Origin: JABWBD01 sp040768665
GTDB taxonomy: Bacteria; Planctomycetota; Planctomycetia; Pirellulales; Thermoguttaceae
DNA: 52,633 bases
Reading direction: 5' to 3'
NCBI GenBank assembly: GCA_040768665.1
Contig: JAXGMN010000073.1
Span: forward strand, 1 to 52,633
A model generated the notes under the pieces. The model worked only from the letters and a program-made list of their open reading frames with translations, searched no databases and had not been told where the DNA came from. Shown here piece after piece: positions 49,570 through 52,633 of the stretch; positions within the stretch are counted from its first letter, which is position 1; each line of letters opens with the position of its first letter. The translations under genes and the position numbers were made by a program.

Positions 49570-52500
49570 TCAACGCTGCCGCAGGCGGCCGTCGGGCGGT
49601 TGCCAGGCGGGTTCGTCGGTGATGACCAGGGCGTCGTAACGGACGTTCGGCGCGAGTTGGTCGAGCGTCAGCGTGTGCCGGCCTTGCGTCAGCTCGACGG
49701 CATCGAGGTCGGCCGTGCCGGGCCAGGCCCAGGTCCAAAGCCTCTCGGCGAGCGGGCTCCCTGGAGCGATGAGCCGGTCGGGCACGTGCAGGTCGGTCGA
49801 ACCGCCGCCGAGCACGGCGACGCGTCGGCCGTCGATCGTCGCGCGGACGGATTGCGATACCTCGCCGCCGCGGTCGCCCGAGCCGCGAGGCAGGTAGCGG
49901 AGCCAGAAACAGTAGCGCCCCGCGTGGGGAATGTCGACCTTCCAACTCGCCCGGTTCCCCGCGGCGTCCTGAGCAACGACATAAGTCTTGCCGCGCGTGC
50001 CGTCGGCGGTGGAACGCTCGAACGGTCCTTCGAGCTCCGCGTCGGCGAAATGCAACTCGACTATCGCGGGCGTGGCGTCACGAAGCGGCGTCGCGGCGCT
50101 TGCCGCATGGCCGATCGGGCTCTCGTTGCCTTGGCGGTCGACGGCCGTGACGGCGTAGTAGTATTCGGTGCCCGCTTGCAGTCCCCAGTCGATCAACTCG
50201 GGCTCAGTCGGCGAGCCGATTCGCAATCGCTGCTGCGGAGCGTCGAAGGGCTCGGTCGCGGCATACACGTGGTAATACGCCAGGCCCGGCGACTGCGACG
50301 GCTTCCACGCCAGCCGATTGACCCGCGGACGGATATTCTCAACCCGCAGGCCCTCGATCGCCGGCGGGGGCTCGGTGTTTTGCGGCCGCGGCCCACGGGG
50401 AGTGAACCGGCTATCGGTGGCCAGGCAGATGAGATCGATTTGGGCCGTCGCGTCGGACGTAGCCAGGCCGAGCGTCACTCGCCCCGCGTCCACGGCCACG
50501 GGGCCGTCGCCGGCGCGAACCCATGTCCACTGGTCCTCCCCGGTGCTCACGGCCAGGGTGCGGCCGGCCGCGGTGATTTCCCAGCGGCCCTGCTCGACTT
50601 CGTGCCCGCGGACGCGCGCCCAGACGTGATACCGCCCGGCTGCGGGAAGGTTCACCTGCAGGCTCGCCTCGCCCTGCTCGCTCTTGGGATGGCGGTAGAG
50701 GTAGTACCAGTCGGACGCTTCCCGCCGGTCCACTCCGATCGATAATCCCGGCATTGCCTCGGTGGGCAGGTCGCGGATCGCGTGCTCGGGTTCGGCGTAC
50801 ACGACCAGGGAGTCATCGATCGTGTCGGGCAGATCGACGCCCGCGCGAGCCGCCTCCTCGGAGTAGCCGCTTTCGAGGCCGGAATGCTCCAGCGAGCTGA
50901 CCACATAGGAGTACGCCCGGCCCGGTTGCACGGTCGCGTCGCGCCAGGAGGTTGCTTCGACGGGTTTGGGGGTAACGAGTTGATACCCGTCGCCGCTGCG
51001 CTGGCTGCGATAGACCAGATAGCCGCGGGCCTCGCGGTGGTAGGCCGAGGGCTCCCACGCCAGCACGACCGCGCCCTGGTCGGCCTTCCACGAGAGGTTG
51101 ACCGGCGGGCGAGGGCGAGCCATGACGGCGATGTAATTGCGGAACCGGCCCGTCATGCTCGATCCGTAGTGGATCTTTGTGGCGTCGGGGCTGAGCATCG
51201 AGAAGTCGCCGCCGGAATAGTAACCGTTGAGCCGGTGCTTGGTATCGACGATCGGTTGAAACGTGCCGTCGGTGAAGACCTGGAACTCGACGTTGGCGTT
51301 TTGCGGTCGAAGGTAGCTGCCAAAATGCCATCCGCGGACCCAGCCGATGAAGAAGCGAGGGTGCTTTTGCCAGTGGAGATGGTAGTTGCCGCCGTTGGAG
51401 GAGAGACGGATGGATTGCGTCTGCCCGTCGCTAACGCGGACGATCCGCGTCGCACCGCCGTCGACGGCGATGTACTGCCAGTCGGGCGAGGGCGATTCGT
51501 GCCCGTGCGTGGCGTGGGGAATGTTTCGCCAGAGATTGTGAAGCTCGTCCATCCCGAGACCGACGGGCAGCCGCACGCCCTTGGCAAACCACGGCAGCCC
51601 GTAGGCGTTCCACTGGTCGCCCTTGGGATATCGCACCCGATTGTCGTGAAACGCCCGCAGGTAGTTCGAGTTGCCGCACAAGGGCACGGCGACGCAGGTC
51701 GTCTCGCCGGTTTCACGGTCGACCAGCATTCCCGTGCGCAGCGCGATCAGGTCGCCGAATTCCGGATGCTCGTAGATGACGTTCACATGGTTGCCGCCAA
51801 TCGACTTGCCGCCGGGTCCGATCGGCCGGCCGTCGTACAAGGACAGCACGGGAATGGGATACTTTTCGTCGCGCTGAAACGGCACGAAGATGCCCCGGTT
51901 GGGCAGGTCGACGAAGATGTGGCGGAGGTCCCGCGTCAGGCCGTACACCCGCTGACCTGAAGCCGGCCAGGCCAGCGGCTCCCATTGGGCGATGATTTTC
52001 TGCTCGCCGGTTCGCCAGTTGGTGCATGCCACGCGGCTCTCAGGACTTGCGGGGCCATAGAAGAGGTCGGGGTTTTCCGGCGCCCAGACCGCCGGCTGAC
52101 CGCCCCGGCTGGGGCGCATCCGCGAGAATTCGCTATGGAGGAACCAGCCTTTGTGCAACCGATCGCCGATCGCCCGCAGCCCCTCGACAAACAGGGCCGA
52201 CGCATCCGGGTTCCAGGCGGGCCAGATGGAGGCGGTGCCGCAATGGTCGACGGTGGGCGAGTTGTCGAGCATCCACACGGGCGTGCCGAACTGCCGATCC
52301 TCGAAGATCAGCCGCAGCGTCATCAGGTCGTCGCCCCGCTGGAACAGATCGTATGGCTTGTGCCCATGCCGCTCGATGAAGCTCTCCAGCCCCTGGACCG
52401 GGTCGGGGTCGGGCTCGTCGCCGGGCGGCAGCGCGGCGATCGCATCGGCCGGCGTCCGAGGCAGACGCCGCAGCGTTGCCCGGCCGAACGTCACTTCGCC

Positions 52501-52633
52501 GGCGATGCCGGCAGGCGCCGCGATGCCCACCGAAACGGTGTCGGTCCCGTCCGGCACCACGAAGGCATGGCGCAGCAGCCGCGGCGTATCCGGCGTGGCC
52601 ACGGAGCGGTCGAGGCGGACTCGCTCCCGTTTC
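49570..52633 (-). CDS. Large secreted FN3/carbohydrate-binding protein, 5' end beyond the window
   Basis: Partial: the frame stays open to base 52633, so at least 1020 aa are visible and the true start lies outside (GTG 52602 is not the gene start). The N-terminal 440 residues look like a beta-propeller of the oligogalacturonate-lyase-like kind (DWQYIAVDGGATRIVRVSDG, LHWQKHPRFFIGWVRGW). FN3-like modules follow (VNLSWKADQGAVVLAWEPSA, NRLAWKPSQSPGLAYYHVYA). CBM-like jelly-roll segments (GRYHVWARVRGHEVEQG, GRYCFWLRYLPRGSGDRG) come after. It is probably exported and acts on polysaccharide. Substrate unknown. Confidence 0.8.
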   Translation of the reverse strand, partial: KRERVRLDRSVATPDTPRLLRHAFVVPDGTDTVSVGIAAPAGIAGEVTFGRATLRRLPRTPADAIAALPPGDEPDPDPVQGLESFIERHGHKPYDLFQRGDDLMTLRLIFEDRQFGTPVWMLDNSPTVDHCGTASIWPAWNPDASALFVEGLRAIGDRLHKGWFLHSEFSRMRPSRGGQPAVWAPENPDLFYGPASPESRVACTNWRTGEQKIIAQWEPLAWPASGQRVYGLTRDLRHIFVDLPNRGIFVPFQRDEKYPIPVLSLYDGRPIGPGGKSIGGNHVNVIYEHPEFGDLIALRTGMLVDRETGETTCVAVPLCGNSNYLRAFHDNRVRYPKGDQWNAYGLPWFAKGVRLPVGLGMDELHNLWRNIPHATHGHESPSPDWQYIAVDGGATRIVRVSDGQTQSIRLSSNGGNYHLHWQKHPRFFIGWVRGWHFGSYLRPQNANVEFQVFTDGTFQPIVDTKHRLNGYYSGGDFSMLSPDATKIHYGSSMTGRFRNYIAVMARPRPPVNLSWKADQGAVVLAWEPSAYHREARGYLVYRSQRSGDGYQLVTPKPVEATSWRDATVQPGRAYSYVVSSLEHSGLESGYSEEAARAGVDLPDTIDDSLVVYAEPEHAIRDLPTEAMPGLSIGVDRREASDWYYLYRHPKSEQGEASLQVNLPAAGRYHVWARVRGHEVEQGRWEITAAGRTLAVSTGEDQWTWVRAGDGPVAVDAGRVTLGLATSDATAQIDLICLATDSRFTPRGPRPQNTEPPPAIEGLRVENIRPRVNRLAWKPSQSPGLAYYHVYAATEPFDAPQQRLRIGSPTEPELIDWGLQAGTEYYYAVTAVDRQGNESPIGHAASAATPLRDATPAIVELHFADAELEGPFERSTADGTRGKTYVVAQDAAGNRASWKVDIPHAGRYCFWLRYLPRGSGDRGGEVSQSVRATIDGRRVAVLGGGSTDLHVPDRLIAPGSPLAERLWTWAWPGTADLDAVELTQGRHTLTLDQLAPNVRYDALVITDEPAWQPPDGRLRQR

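Noticed and set aside
52602..52602. GTG as the true start of the last gene
   Set aside because: The frame is open to the window edge (ERVRLDRS upstream) and no signal peptide is seen at the GTG, so the gene continues outside.

Overview
The window looks like a chromosomal piece of a GC-rich planctomycete, probably Pirellulales-like, though no rRNA is present to fix the order. The signs are a Tat-exported Gfo/Idh/MocA oxidoreductase, a secreted PIG-L deacetylase, a secreted beta-propeller protein with two CxxCH haem motifs that resembles the hydrazine synthase alpha family, a YdjY-domain lipoprotein, paired Gfo/Idh genes, FliW-CsrA control beside flagellin, and many hypothetical secreted or membrane proteins. 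Gene density is normal. Many intergenic gaps hold palindromic repeats. No rRNA, tRNA or CRISPR array was seen.

Layout. 0.2-3.6 kb: Tat oxidoreductase, PIG-L deacetylase, membrane protein. 3.8-10.4 kb: a sigma-54 response regulator, the ACT/UPF0210 gene pair, and a large hybrid histidine kinase. 10.4-12.8 kb: a group II intron inserted inside a palindromic repeat, followed by an intact copy of that repeat. 12.8-17.2 kb: an AttEFGH-like operon (ATPase, two-domain FtsX permease, lipocalin-like protein), preceded by a 14-codon translated leader. 17.2-19.5 kb: a solitary N6-adenine DNA methyltransferase whose 5' end is repeat-derived. 19.6-24.7 kb: metallopeptidase, Nramp transporter, lipoprotein, integral-membrane glycosyltransferase. 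24.9-29.2 kb: a very long flagellin, CsrA and FliW. 29.5-37.6 kb: a secreted glycosidase-like protein, KduD-type dehydrogenase, a large unknown protein and a YdjY lipoprotein. 37.8-44.3 kb: ChdC with a CheY-like regulator, an ABC ATPase with a membrane-anchored partner but no permease, Aat, a second CsrA with a small companion gene, a small protein and a LOG protein. 44.3-52.6 kb: the dihaem propeller protein, two tightly coupled oxidoreductase-type genes, a long inverted repeat, and the 3' part of a large FN3 protein that runs off the window.

The most distinctive property is the repeat landscape. At least four subfamilies of palindromic, roughly 100-125 bp elements share an asymmetric core: GGGGACAGG on one arm, CCAGTCCCC on the other. 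They sit against start and stop codons, bracket kduD, contribute the first codons of the methyltransferase reading frame, and one is split by the group II intron. No REP-associated (RAYT) transposase is in the window, so any mobilising enzyme would have to act in trans.

Other points of note are a possible ATC start codon in the ACT-domain gene, SD-driven mini-ORFs that overlap the starts of the ABC operon and kduD, two different CsrA paralogues, and a near-perfect inverted repeat of about 200 bp. Function calls rest on motifs read by eye; no database search was run.
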